Part shown: positions 1 to 10,784 of the stretch, in pieces | Numbering within the stretch: position 1 is the stretch's first letter | Layout of the letters: every line of letters starts with the position of its first letter | Notes under the pieces: generated by a model | Seen by the model: only the letters and a program-made list of their open reading frames with translations | Database searches by the model: none | What the model was told of the DNA's origin: nothing | Translations under genes and position numbers: made by a program | From: Heterodera schachtii | Taxonomy: Eukaryota; Nematoda; Chromadorea; Rhabditida; Heteroderidae | Direction of reading: 5' to 3' | DNA length: 64,000 bases | Assembly (NCBI GenBank): GCA_023374025.1 | Contig: SIJG01000020.1 | Coordinates: forward strand, 975,121-1,039,120

Positions 1-315
1 ACATTTTATCTGAATAAAGCATCCGAAAATTTTTTTAATTGAATACGTACGACATTAGCTATCACAAAACCTTATAACTATGCTAATTAATAAAGTGTTC
101 TATGGAATTATTTAAAAAATTCATATCAGGTGATGGTGCAAAAATTTTAGGAGATCAGATCTTAAAAAAAGAAATAAATACCCTGAAGAGCTGCTGGAAA
201 ATTGATAAAATTGGATTGTAATTACCCTAAGGACTTTATTTTAGACATTTTGTATAAAATATAGCTGAAATTATTGCATAAAATTTTAATATTATTAATG
301 ATATATGCAAAAAAA

Positions 316-512
316 TGTGCTGGCGGATTTATAAAACGCGCTGGCGGATTTAAAAAACGCGCATGGCAACAAAATAAAAAATGTGTAAGATGGCGGATTT
401 ATAAAACGCGCTGGCGGATTTATAAAACGCGCATGGCAACAAAATAAAAAATGTGTAAGATGGCGGATTTATAAAACGCGCATGGGTGGCGGAATTTATA
501 AAACGCACTAGC
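316..512. repeat. tandem repeat with GGCGGATTTATAAAACGC core
   Basis: A unit containing GGCGGATTTATAAAACGC occurs about six times, separated by either nothing or a 40-base spacer that ends in ATGTGTAAGAT. The spacer copies are nearly identical. The same core, inverted, reappears at 23,790-23,920, so this is a dispersed family, not a purely local array. Short open frames through it are products of the repeat. Confidence 0.85.
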
Positions 513-539
513 ACCAATTTTGTCAACCTCATTTATAGG

Positions 540-1300
540 CCAAATTATGAAATTTTATATAATACGAATTTGTGTATTAATAAAAAATGCCAAAAGTCAT
601 AAGGATACACCGAAAAGTGCAAAAATGTGATATGAAAATTTATAATTCTACTTTTATTTCCCATTGTTTGATTTATAATAATTTACTTTTGTAAATGTTA
701 AAATCATTTTTCAAGGCCCACTCCATGTTTTTTTCTTTGTTTGACTTTATTTGTCCATACTTTTGTTATAAAACTTTTTTTTTGGCAAAAATATATTTTT
801 AATAAAATAAACAAATGAAAAAATAAATAATTGAAATTTAAAAATAAAATTAAATAACATAATAAAATTATTATTATAATAATTATTTTTATAACAAAAA
901 CATTTTTGAAATAAATTTTAAAATAAAAGAAAATGTTTATGACAAAAATAATAATGCATTCATTTCTAAGGAACGAAAGTGGAACGAAAATTAAATAAAT
1001 GATTAATCGAAATGGGAATCACAATTCCTTTCGTAAATAATTATTAATGAATAATAAAAAGAAAATGAAAAAATGAAAAATTGAAATTATAAGAGAAAAT
1101 GGGAAAGAGTAGCCAATGGGGGCCCTTTGGAATTGCCGTTGCCCGCGTGCCCTCCCCCTCTTCCCGTTACCGTTGTGGGGCCCGTTGGAATTGCCGCATT
1201 CCCCCATTTGTGCCGTCTTTTGATGTCACAATTTTCACCTTTTTTTTTTGTCCCATTGTGCAGTTTTGTTCCAAATTTTGTGTTTCTCCCACCATTCCGC
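540..1300. other. AT-rich stretch, no gene seen
   Basis: The sequence is very AT-rich with poly-A/T runs, followed by a GC-richer patch at about 1,110-1,210 in which a TTGCCG/GGGGCCC theme repeats. I see no splice-bounded coding pattern or similarity to a known protein. Confidence 0.5.
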
Positions 1301-1307
1301 TAGGGAC

Positions 1308-1329
1308 GGTTTATTTACCAAAGTTTGAG
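1308..1329 (+). other. spliced-leader SL1-like 22-mer
   Basis: These 22 bases match the canonical nematode SL1 exon at 20 of 22 positions (differences at leader positions 7 and 13). The following bases are GGTTTAATCAAA and then an ATG at 1,342. A classic SL RNA gene would continue with a GT donor directly after the leader, an Sm site (A-U-rich followed by GG) and a GC-rich terminal hairpin. I see only a weak Sm-like AATTTGG at about 1,361-1,368 and no good hairpin. It may be a variant or dead SL RNA gene, or the 5' end of a retrocopied trans-spliced mRNA. Confidence 0.45.
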
Positions 1330-2413
1330 GGTTTAATCAAAATGTATTTCGACGCCTTATTTGGGTAATTTGGTCACCAATTCGCTCCGTCTCGTCAGTC
1401 AATCACTCGGCCAAGGACAAGGCCGTCGCTGCCATCCAAGTTCGGTTCCAACCTCTCAGCCCGTCGCAGCAAACCGTCAGTTTGCCGTTTCTGCCATCCC
1501 CCCCCCCCCCCGGTTTTTGTCTGCCGCCGCCGAAGGCGACACCTCATAAATTTTTTCTTCTCTTTAATTATTAATTTTTTTTTAATTGCAAAACTAAATC
1601 GATGACTCTTCTTTCTTAAAACAATCTTTTTGCAAGCAAATTCAGAATTATTTGTTTGCAAGCATTTAATTTAAATAAAATATTTTGCCAATAGCAATAA
1701 ATTTAATTTTATAATTCTGAAAAACGTGGCATTTATCAAATTTTGCGCTGATGTATATAATATGCATATAGAAACATACTCAAAAATAATATTTTTCTGT
1801 CCATTTTAGCGACAGATTTTTTTGTACCTTGTTGAAACTTTTTGAGAAATTTCGCAGAAAACAGTAAGCATATTGGCTTCTATCGAACTATTTTATCAAA
1901 AATGGTAGTTATTTTTGCAAAACATCGCGCTATTCGGAATTAAAGTATGAGAAACATATTATCCTTTTTAGTTTTCCTTTGTCATTGCCAAATAAAGGAT
2001 TGGCCCATTGATGCGGCACTGATGCAAAATGCCACAAATTTGAAATGTGTGCCATATAACAAATTATTCGGATCAGTGCTTATGGGTTAGCTGGTATAAA
2101 ATAGGAACTAAAATGCACAAAGAAACAAAGGTGAAAATTAACGGTATATCCGCTTGTTGAATGGGGCCGAGTTTTGAATTGTTAAGTGAAATAAATAGAA
2201 TAAATAATCTTTTTAATGATTTTACATTTTTTTATTTTTGGGTAATTAATATTACTATTAAAAACGATTTTGTTTTTTAATATTTGAAATTTAACTATTT
2301 AAATCCATCAACCATTTGAATTTTTATCTATGAATAAACCACATGAAAAGTTCTGCAATTTGATTTGTTCATTTCCATTTTTTGCCAATTTGTTGCTTCA
2401 TTTTCTCATTTTT
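1330..2413. other. non-coding, includes C homopolymer
   Basis: A 14-base or so run of C lies at about 1,499-1,512 next to a GC-rich patch; the remainder is AT-rich. No convincing gene is visible. Short open frames on both strands over 1,361-1,661 overlap each other and have low-complexity translations. Confidence 0.5.
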
Positions 2414-5226
2414 CTACGAAGCAGAAGTCACCAGATTCGTGGTCTTTGGTCGGACTACCGTAATCCCACCAACGTAACTGATACGGTCCCGCTTGAACAC
2501 CTTCATGAACAGTACACGGCAGTCCTCGCGCACGGTTTTTATTCAGTGTCAAATAAATGACAGGGGGAAAACCTATGAAAAACATTTATCCTTATTAATT
2601 AGAAACTGAAATTTGAAATAAAACAATATTTTAATTTAGAAAAATTAAGCACAATTTAATTACACATATTTTACAAACCATGCACGTGGAACCTGAAAAC
2701 ATTTGGAAATATTTGTTTTTAAATGCTTAAAATTTGATTGACCAAGCAAATTCGGCGAGAGTGATCATCCATTGGTGGACTTCATGGAATTGCATGTACA
2801 AGCAAATGGAAGCAGTCAAAGTGTTGATCAAAGAAATCAAAAACACTTGCAAAAAGGTCTAAAAGTAAAGGCCAAAATAAGTAAGTAAATAATGAATGAA
2901 TTGTCAATTATCATTAAATGTGATATTAATGGACAATTTTTGAAAGGCATGATAAAGTATTCTTAATGAAAAGTTTGTATATTTCTTTAATTAGCCAAAC
3001 CCTTCTCTGAATAGCGCTCATTTCCGAGACGATGACGCCAAACTGTCTGTGATTCATTTGCGAGTCGAAAAACAGTTTAGCGGCGAAGATCAAATAAATG
3101 CCCGGGCTTAGGACTGCCACCGTAATGTTGTGCGCCACATGCAACCCCGGTTCATACTGTAATTGGTACGGTAAGTTGAATCAAAATGCACTTTTCTCCC
3201 TGTCGAAGGAAGAAAACCTGTTGCTTCTCGTCAGTACGGTAGCCCGCGAATGGGTTGTAAAAAGAACCAAAATAAACGCTACTGTAAACAGCCGGACGAA
3301 GGAAAAAAGCCCAATAGAAAGCGTAGAGGGAACAAGCCAAGTTCCACAACAATGTTCTGTGGCCAGCGAACAAAAAGTTTGAAAAACGGGGCGAGAAGAA
3401 GTCGAGACATCGGTTGAACGCCAAAATCTATCAACAAAATGAAAAATGATAAAATATTACTTATTTATCTGAAATTTTTAAATAAAAAAATATAATGAAA
3501 AATAATTATTTATTTTTAATTTATTTTATTATGAAAAGATAAATTCAATTAAAATTTTGCCTACCAAATCAGCAGTGCTTTCAGCCATCCAAAGGGCTAA
3601 ATATTTTATAATATAAGAAAATATTATTAAATAAAATATTATTCAATTTAAATGCATTTTATATAGTGGTTGGTCCCGAGCTCCCCGTATGCTCCCCGGT
3701 CTTCGTTGGACCTGTCCTTCGCGACGAGCCTCAACATGTGTTCCACTATGGGGACCGAGGAACTTTGGGAACTATACAAGGATGGAGCTCTGGGGCCCTC
3801 AAAAATTTCGGAAGTCGGAAGTGAAATTTGATATTTTCATATTTTCGTCGGTGTATAAAAAATGTATTTCCTAAAATCCCTTAATTTTGGTGAGAGTTAA
3901 GAAATTTTAAAACTTTTCAAAAACCGGAACTAGGAACCGGGAAGGGGAGGACCCGAAATTCTCGACTCGATCCCGATCCCGTGCAACGCAATATAAATCC
4001 TACTTTTCGCTGAGAGATATAAGCGAAATTTTATTCAATTAATATAAGACTAATAACTAGGGCTGCGATTTTTAGGTTTTAACTATTTTTTTTGCTCAAT
4101 TGATTTGAAGAAAGGAGCTCAAAAAACGCATTTCTGCATTAAAAATTTTCGATTCTGATGTCACTATCGGTCACTAGAAATCACTATTTTGGCTACTTCG
4201 TCACTAAAATAGTTAAAAATCACTATTTTGGCGTTTTGTCACTATTTTTTCACTATTTCTGCATTTTTTGGAAAATTCCTTAACAAAAATGCAATAAAAC
4301 CAAAAAATACACCCCTAAGAATCGACCAAAAAAATTTCAAAAAAATGCACCCCTAAGAATCGACCTAAAATTTTTTTTCAAAAAATACCACTAAGAATTG
4401 GAAATTTTCATAAAAATTTTTCCCCCAAATTTTTTTCTTGACAAAATTTTTGGTTTAAAAAATGTCAATATTTGCCAAGAAAATATTAGAAAGGAAATTT
4501 ACATCATTTGCAACTGCATTCAGTAAATAAAAAATTATTTTTGCTCAATTTTTGGCTGAAAATTATGTCACTATTCGTCACTATTTTGGACTTTTTGTCA
4601 CTATTTTGTCACTATTTCGGCATTTTTACTCACTATTTTAGTTAACTATTTCGAGATTTTTGGTCACTAAAAGTCGCAGCCCTACTAATAACTAATAATT
4701 ATTTCTCACCTGTTACCAAAACACCGACAAAATAAATCAGTGTGGGATAGGAGCAGAAAACATATCCGTGCAGGTTAAGCCATGCCCTGAAGAAGCCGAG
4801 AATCCACAAAATGCCCATGTCAGTAATGCCGATGTAGAACAGCAATTTGTAGCAGGAATTGTCACGCAAACGCTTCCAAATGGAGTACATACAGGGCAGA
4901 TACAGTACCTCAATTCAACAAACCATCAATACAGTAGTACTCTATTTGTGATTATTTTATATTTTCTTCAACTTATTACTCATAAACACAATAAAAATTA
5001 TTTTTCTATTAAAAATTTAAAATCAAAAATCTTCAAATTTAATTTTTACATTAATTTAAATTAGGCATTTAATTTCTCCAATTACATAATAAATGGTGCA
5101 CAAAATGCTAATTGCGATTGACTCGGGCACAAATTGGCGCTGCTCCAAAGGGACGGAGTCAATGTCCAGCCCGGTGCAATTGTACAGCCGTTCGTATTCG
5201 TCGTGATAAAAAATGAACAGTTCCAT
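2414..5226 (-). CDS. serpentine receptor class T (Srt)-like GPCR, frameshift in last exon
   Basis: This is a predicted seven-transmembrane chemoreceptor. The chosen start is ATG at 5,226. Exons read about 5,226-5,086, 4,908-4,710, 3,596-3,565, 3,427-3,219, about 3,158-3,004, about 2,844-2,730, a tiny exon near 2,690 and 2,571-2,414. The N-terminus has the Srt hallmark YNCTGLDIDSVPLEQR. It is followed by YLPCMYSIW, then SCYKLLFYIGITDMG, then ALWMAEST, then LAFNRCLDF. TM6-7 ends in HGFPPVIYLTLNK. Splice phases agree at the junctions I could check. The reading frame then breaks: after TLNK the sequence continuing the family pattern (TVREDCRVLFMKVFKR) lies in another frame, across an A5 run at 2,536-2,540 (T5 on the plus strand). 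That is either a recent pseudogenising indel or a sequencing error. The 1.1-kb third intron carries transposon-like DNA. Confidence 0.8.
3660..3990. repeat. GC-rich repeat patch within the Srt intron region
   Basis: Starts GGTTGGTCCCGAGCTCC and ends around GATCCCGATCCCGTGC. Sequences built on CCGGGACCGG/CCCGATCCCG words recur at 7,600-7,710, 9,965-10,030, 11,537-11,575, 11,805-11,840, 11,990-12,020 and 36,500-37,610, so this belongs to a dispersed repeat group. It is intronic to the Srt gene from 3,597 to 4,709. Confidence 0.5.
4057..4685. mobile_element. non-autonomous TIR element (MITE-like)
   Basis: The left end reads TAGGGCTGCGATTTTTAG and the right end is its inverted counterpart (AAAAGTCGCAGCCCTA). 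The inside is filled with repeats of TCACTATTTTGG-type words near both ends and no coding frame. Size is about 630 bp. It sits in an intron of the Srt-like receptor gene. The superfamily cannot be assigned, since the flanks (ACTA on both sides) give only a weak target-site duplication. Confidence 0.65.
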
Positions 5227-5301
5227 CACTTTTGGCCACTCTCCGTGTGTCACGGGGATTTTAATGAATTTCGCTAAGTTTATTTGATATTTTTTTAGCA
5301 A

Positions 5302-8300
5302 TTTTTATGGCTCCCTATCATTTCGTCACTGAAAAAATTTTTAAAAATTGTTTGGTAGATTGTCTTTTAAAGTCATCTCTTCTCCAAAATTGTTTTTACC
5401 CAAAATCTGTCGTAAGGCCAGCCGAAATTTTTTTTACAATAATGTTTTTTTGGCAAAATTTTGTGATAAAAATTGCTTTAAAAATCGAGAACATTTGTTA
5501 AAAAGGCAGTGCCGCGAAGAGACGATGTGCGGGGTAGTGCTAAGACTCTCTAGTCTCGCTCGAGGAAATTCTTGGGTTTTTTCGGTCTCGAGCAGCACTA
5601 GTGCGGGGGGAGGGGGGGGGGCTCGCAAATTTTCACAAAAGGTCGTCGTAAATATCATCCCTGACTCCCCGCCCCTCCTCTCTCGGCCAATCGTACATAT
5701 ACGGGATGATAATAGAGGACACATAGAGCTATCGAATGATATGAACAATGTTGGATTTGGTTGACAAATAAAAAAGTTATAGTCAAAAATTTGTGCTCGT
5801 ACGAAAACGACCCGGACCCGACCCCTTGTACAATTATGCTCTGAATGTATTATGGCGAAAAAAAGACTTTTAGAAATAAACACCTTTGGAAGTTTGGAAT
5901 TAAATGAGAAGCTAAATTGGTCTCTTTTATTTCAGAGAAACCCTTTCAAATCTCATAATCAACAAATTTATTTATTTCTTTTTGCTAGCATCTTTGTTTT
6001 TAAAGAATTTTTGTTGTTTTTAAGGCAATGTGCCAAACTTTTTTTTTAAATTTTTCTCAGTGACGAACTGAACAGTGACGAAACGATCAGTGACGAAATG
6101 ATCGGCCACCATTTTTATTTTGGCATCGAATGATTTCGACTAATTCCATAATTATGCAAATAAAATGGGTTGGAGAACAACTATTTTTGAGGAGAATGAC
6201 AATTATTAGAGCATTTGTCCAGCAGATGTGAAGCCATCAGCAGCAGAAGGTGTTGAGTGAGTGGCAAGTGCCACACAAAGACCGGAAGTTTTGCTTTTTC
6301 AACAATGGATATTTTTTCAACTTCGCCATAAATTATTTTATTTTTTTTGTGGAAAAAGACAATTAAATGCCATTGAAAAAGATTCATCGCCTCAATAAAA
6401 AAGAAAGGAGGAAATCATTTACAAATTAACTTCGGTAATCGTTTTATATGAAATCGAAAAAATTTTTTTGTCGAAAACAGAGAGATTTTTTAATGAATAC
6501 AAAATGGTGGCCACCAAAGGCGCTGTGGCTTAGACAGCTGCATTAAAAGGGTAATTAGTTTTATAATTAGGCAAAACTCACGAAAAAATATGAAAACAAT
6601 TATTTGTACATAAGATGAAAAAAAACAATCATCCGCCATTGAAAATCGGACAAATTACTTAAAAAATAAATATAATAAGAAAAATATTCTTAAGCGTGGG
6701 TTGGCCTGATAGAACCTACAGAATTTTATTTCTATAAAAATATTTTTATTTTTTTATGAATTTAGTTAAAGTTTAAATGACGCATTTTCCGGAGCCATAA
6801 GATTATGGCTCGTGGTTTGGATAAATAAAAAATTAGCTGGTTAAAACCTTTTTTAAATTAAAATTTAAAAAATTTGAAAAAAAATCCAAAATTTGCCGAT
6901 CCGGCAACAAATAATTTTGCCCAATCTTTCTCCGAGTCAAATGTTTTACTTTTACCGCTTTTTCTTTCAACATTCCTTCAAATTCTTCTTTAACTAATTG
7001 CTTTTTATCAAAAAAATCACTAAAAAGTCAACAAAAAAATTAGCCAAATTTTCCAATTTTGAAGCATATAAAAATGCATTCGATTATAGTAAGAATAGAT
7101 GTGCAAACAGAAGAGAAAGAACGTTCAACATCACATAAAGTAAGCGGCCCAAATTTATAAAATGGGACAATAATGGGAGAGTGTTCAGCAGATTCAAAAA
7201 TTTTTTCCTGAAAGAATCTGACAAAGTTGGGCGAAAATTTTTAAAATTTCAGCCGAAAAACCAAAAAAAAAAAATGATTTTTTTAAGTGAAAACCTGTTA
7301 TCAAATCTTTCCAAAATTTTCGGCCCTGTTTTGGAATAGTGCGGCAAAAAAGAAGCCTTTATTTTTTTAGCAGTTCTCATCAAAGTTAAAGGATTTTAGG
7401 AGAACATTAAAATTAATAGTAATTAATCAATAGATTTATATTCCGAGGAAATTTTTGGAAATTTGAAAAAATTTAATTTCCGAACTCTGACATTTCTGTT
7501 TTCTTTTTTAAATTAAAGACAAACATATTTTATTTAACGTAATTTATTGACTTAAAAAATTATTATTTTTTCTCGGAAAAATTCTGGTTGTATCTGTATC
7601 GCAAGTACTAAAAACGGTATGGGTAAATCAGTTTTTTTCGAAATCCGGGACAGATACCTGTTCCTCAATTTAATACCTGTCGGTACCAGTTCCGGTCCCG
7701 ATTTATTCCAGAAATTTGTTTGCCTAATTGTAATTTGTGCAACTGTTAAAATTTACAAAAATTTATTTAGAAAAATTAATATTTCTTGACTACCTATTTC
7801 ACTTTCAGTTTGTCTCCTTCTCATTTTTGAAAAAAAAATCATAAAAACTCATGTAAAATTTTCGTGGCGTTTGCAGGGTCGTTGAACAGAATACGGCATT
7901 CATCCGATTAAATCCGAACCACTTGGCCCGAATTCGAACAATAAGTTAAAAATTTATTTTTTCTAAATTCATATTAATGATTTTGGGAGAATTAAATTTT
8001 GAGCATTTCATTTTTAAAATTCAGTGGAAAAGTAAGCCAAACAATCACCGAAGAAATGTTTTAGAAAAATTTTTAAATTGAAATGGAGAAGAAAAAAAAT
8101 TGTTTTAATTGGAATTATTTACCTATTTAGTTTTTGCTCTTGGAAAAAGTCACCAGTTTTCATTGTTCTCGTCCCAATTGAATTCCGAGATTTCGGTCTC
8201 GACCGATTTCCGTAAAAATAAGTTCCAAAATTTCTTTGTGTGATAAATATTACAAATATCTCCGCCATCTCTGCTTTTATCGCAAATGTGTCACTGTGAT

Positions 8301-8395
8301 AAACGAATGAATGCCAACACGGGAAGTGAATGATCTGATCTGCCACTATAATCGATAAGACCAATTTACCGATTGTGTGATCTGCTGCTGATCAG
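5302..8395. other. 3-kb gene-free interval
   Basis: Mostly AT-rich. A patch at about 5,525-5,605 contains inverted CTCGAG/CTCGAGCA words around a poly-G run (about 5,610-5,625). It resembles the CTCGACTCGAG repeat at 30,925-30,990. A set of ACGAA(A/C)TGA repeats lies at 6,060-6,105. Short open frames at 5,348-5,883 run on both strands and overlap, and look spurious. No splice-supported gene was found. Confidence 0.5.
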
Positions 8396-10784
8396 TCAGT
8401 TTCTTCTTCTTGCCATGCCTCCGATTGCTGTCACCGTTTGTGTGACTGCTCGCATAAAATCTTTTATAATTTCTGGTCCGTCCTTCACCAATTGTACCAA
8501 GCGTGGGTTCTGCAGAAAATCCACCTTCGCCAATTCCATTTGTTTGTGAACAATGGGCTAACAAAAAAAAGGGGTGAAATTTCAAAATTTAATTTTAAAT
8601 GTTTTTACTTTTTCCACAAGTTCAATTTGCTTTCCTTCCCTTTTCATTAAGTTCCATTCCGAATAATCGACCTGAACAATTTTATTTATTTTTACTGTCA
8701 ATTAATTTGTTATTAAATATTTTACTTTTTCTGGCGGATATTTGCCATTTTCTTTCTCTTCGGTGCCATCGCTTTTCGTTCCCGGCGATTTCGTCACGGA
8801 AATCAATTCAAGCAAAGATTTGGTGAAATCGGCACAGTTTCCTTCCACAAAGTCGTACTTTATGTACGGGCCCATCTCCAAATGGTCGACCACCGTTTGA
8901 ATTTGGCGTACACTGTGACGCGTGAGCACGTTGTCCAGCCGCACTTTTTTGCTAAATTGTCATTTAAAATGGATTAATGCGCATCGAATGCCGTACATAA
9001 ATGGCAGTGATCGTGGTTTGCCAAATTGGCCTAATTCCGTTAGCCAAACACCTTGGTAGCCGTAATGAATCTCTTAATCAAAAAGGACAAATAATTCTTT
9101 TCCTGGGTTTACTGTACACTCTACAGTAAAAATTTGCCTACCAATGTCGCCTATTAGCAGTGCCATGTGCTTGAATCTTCTGTACATGCCCAATTCGTAC
9201 ACTGACAGTTCAATTGGCATTTCCTCGTCCATTTCTCCCGTTTCTATTGCTTTCGCTTTAAATGGAAAGAAAGTTTATTTTAATTAATAAATTATTTTAT
9301 TGTATCACTTTAATATTTTATTTACAATACATTTTTCGGCGTTTTCTTCAGCCAAAGGAATTAATTCGATTTGCAACAAATCTTCCTTCATTATTTTTGC
9401 TCTTAAATTTAGAAAATAAAAATATTAAAGGAATTAAAAAACCCACAAATCCTCCAGCACCATTTCGTAGTGTCTGAGGCTGCTCGAACAATACTGATTC
9501 AGCGTAATTCGTAAAAATTGTTGCGATTGTCCACCATTGTCCGCTTCTTTTGATCGTCGCCCCATTATCGAAGGATCAAAACTTAAATTTACCATTAAAA
9601 TAATTTTACAATAATAAAAATTAATAAATATATTTTTTGATAAAATGTTTACGAGAAGCTAAACGCCCGCCACCATTTGTGCAGTTGCTTTTTCTTTTCG
9701 TCTGTTGAGTTCCACCATTTTGTTGTGCATCTTTTCATTAATGCCCTGCCCAAATTGGCAAAAGCGAAGCGCGACCAATTTTTTGGAACAATTTTCACTA
9801 AATTCAAAATGGACGAATTTTGATTTATTTTTACAAATTAAAAAAATTAAGGAACCTTAAAAATTTTAGCCAATTAAAAAAATAGCCAATTTAAAACGTT
9901 AAAATTAAAAATTCGAAATATTCAGCTTTTTTAAGTTTAATATTGTGAATTTTGAAGGTATAACTTGGGTCGGGATTTGAGTTTTTAAAAGTCGAGACCG
10001 GGGTAGGGAGGGAACTTTAAATCGGGGTTATTAACCGTCCCTGACAGAACATTGGTCCCATGTGATCCCGGTCTTCACCTTGGATTTGTTGCTTCAAAAA
10101 CTGTTCAAATGGTTTCATGATTTTCTGAAAGTCCGTTCGTTTTCTTTCATTTTCAATTGCAGTTAAAATCTTTTCAATTTCCTATAATAAATAAAGTATT
10201 TAAACTTCAAAACAAAAAATAATACCTCAAAAATAGCAATTTGTTCTTCAGGCTTTGTTGAGCCTAATTTGTAAGACAATTAATTAATTAATTAATTATT
10301 GTTTTTATTAATTGACTGTTATTTTTTACCTTTTTCTATTGCCAATTCTTTTCCCTTTCCTTTTTCTCTTCCTTTTTCTTTTCCTTTTTGTGCATCGCTT
10401 TCTTTGGCATTTGTTTTATTTTCCGTTTCTTTTTTCGTTTCAAATTTATCGCTTAACACTTTGACGATTTCCGCTTCAAAACGGAACATTTCCTCAAGAG
10501 TCAAAGTCAAAGTGAGCTCAGCTTAATAAAAAACAAATTCATTTTTGAATTTTTGCCAATTTTGCCTCTTTTTTCGCTCATTAATTTCGCCTTTCCTATC
10601 ACAAAACCCGGTCAAATTGCCCATAATTAACTGCTATGCCAAAGCATTCGTTTGCTTTACCTTTTTCTGCCGTTGCCCCTTGGATTTGGCTTCGCGATTT
10701 GTCTGCTTTTCCTTTTTCCTTTGGCGGCGCAGCGGCGCCGACAAAGAAAATAAAAAATAAAACAAAATGCGAAAGGTTAACCAT
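8396..10784 (-). CDS. secreted protein, K/E/G-rich N-terminus and possible LRAT/NlpC-like domain
   Basis: Multi-exon model from ATG at 10,784 to TGA at 8,396. Exon 1 encodes a signal peptide (MVNLSHFVLFFIFFVGAAAP) followed by a Lys/Glu/Gly-rich stretch that continues in the second exon (10,523-10,330). Middle exons (about 10,268-9,480) are charged and helical. The C-terminal third contains FKHMALLIGD (about 9,165-9,135), VHYGYQ-like sequence at about 9,070, and then YDFVEGNCADFTKSLLELI (about 8,860-8,800). A His in a hydrophobic H-x-x-L-L-I-G-D strand followed later by an N-C-x-x-F motif is the arrangement of the permuted papain fold (LRAT, PPPDE, NlpC/P60 relatives). The last exon encodes MELAKVDFLQNPRLVQLV and ends MARRRN. 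Family assignment is inference; the gene itself and its secretion signal are better supported. Some exon borders in 9,480-10,040 are approximate. Confidence 0.6.
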
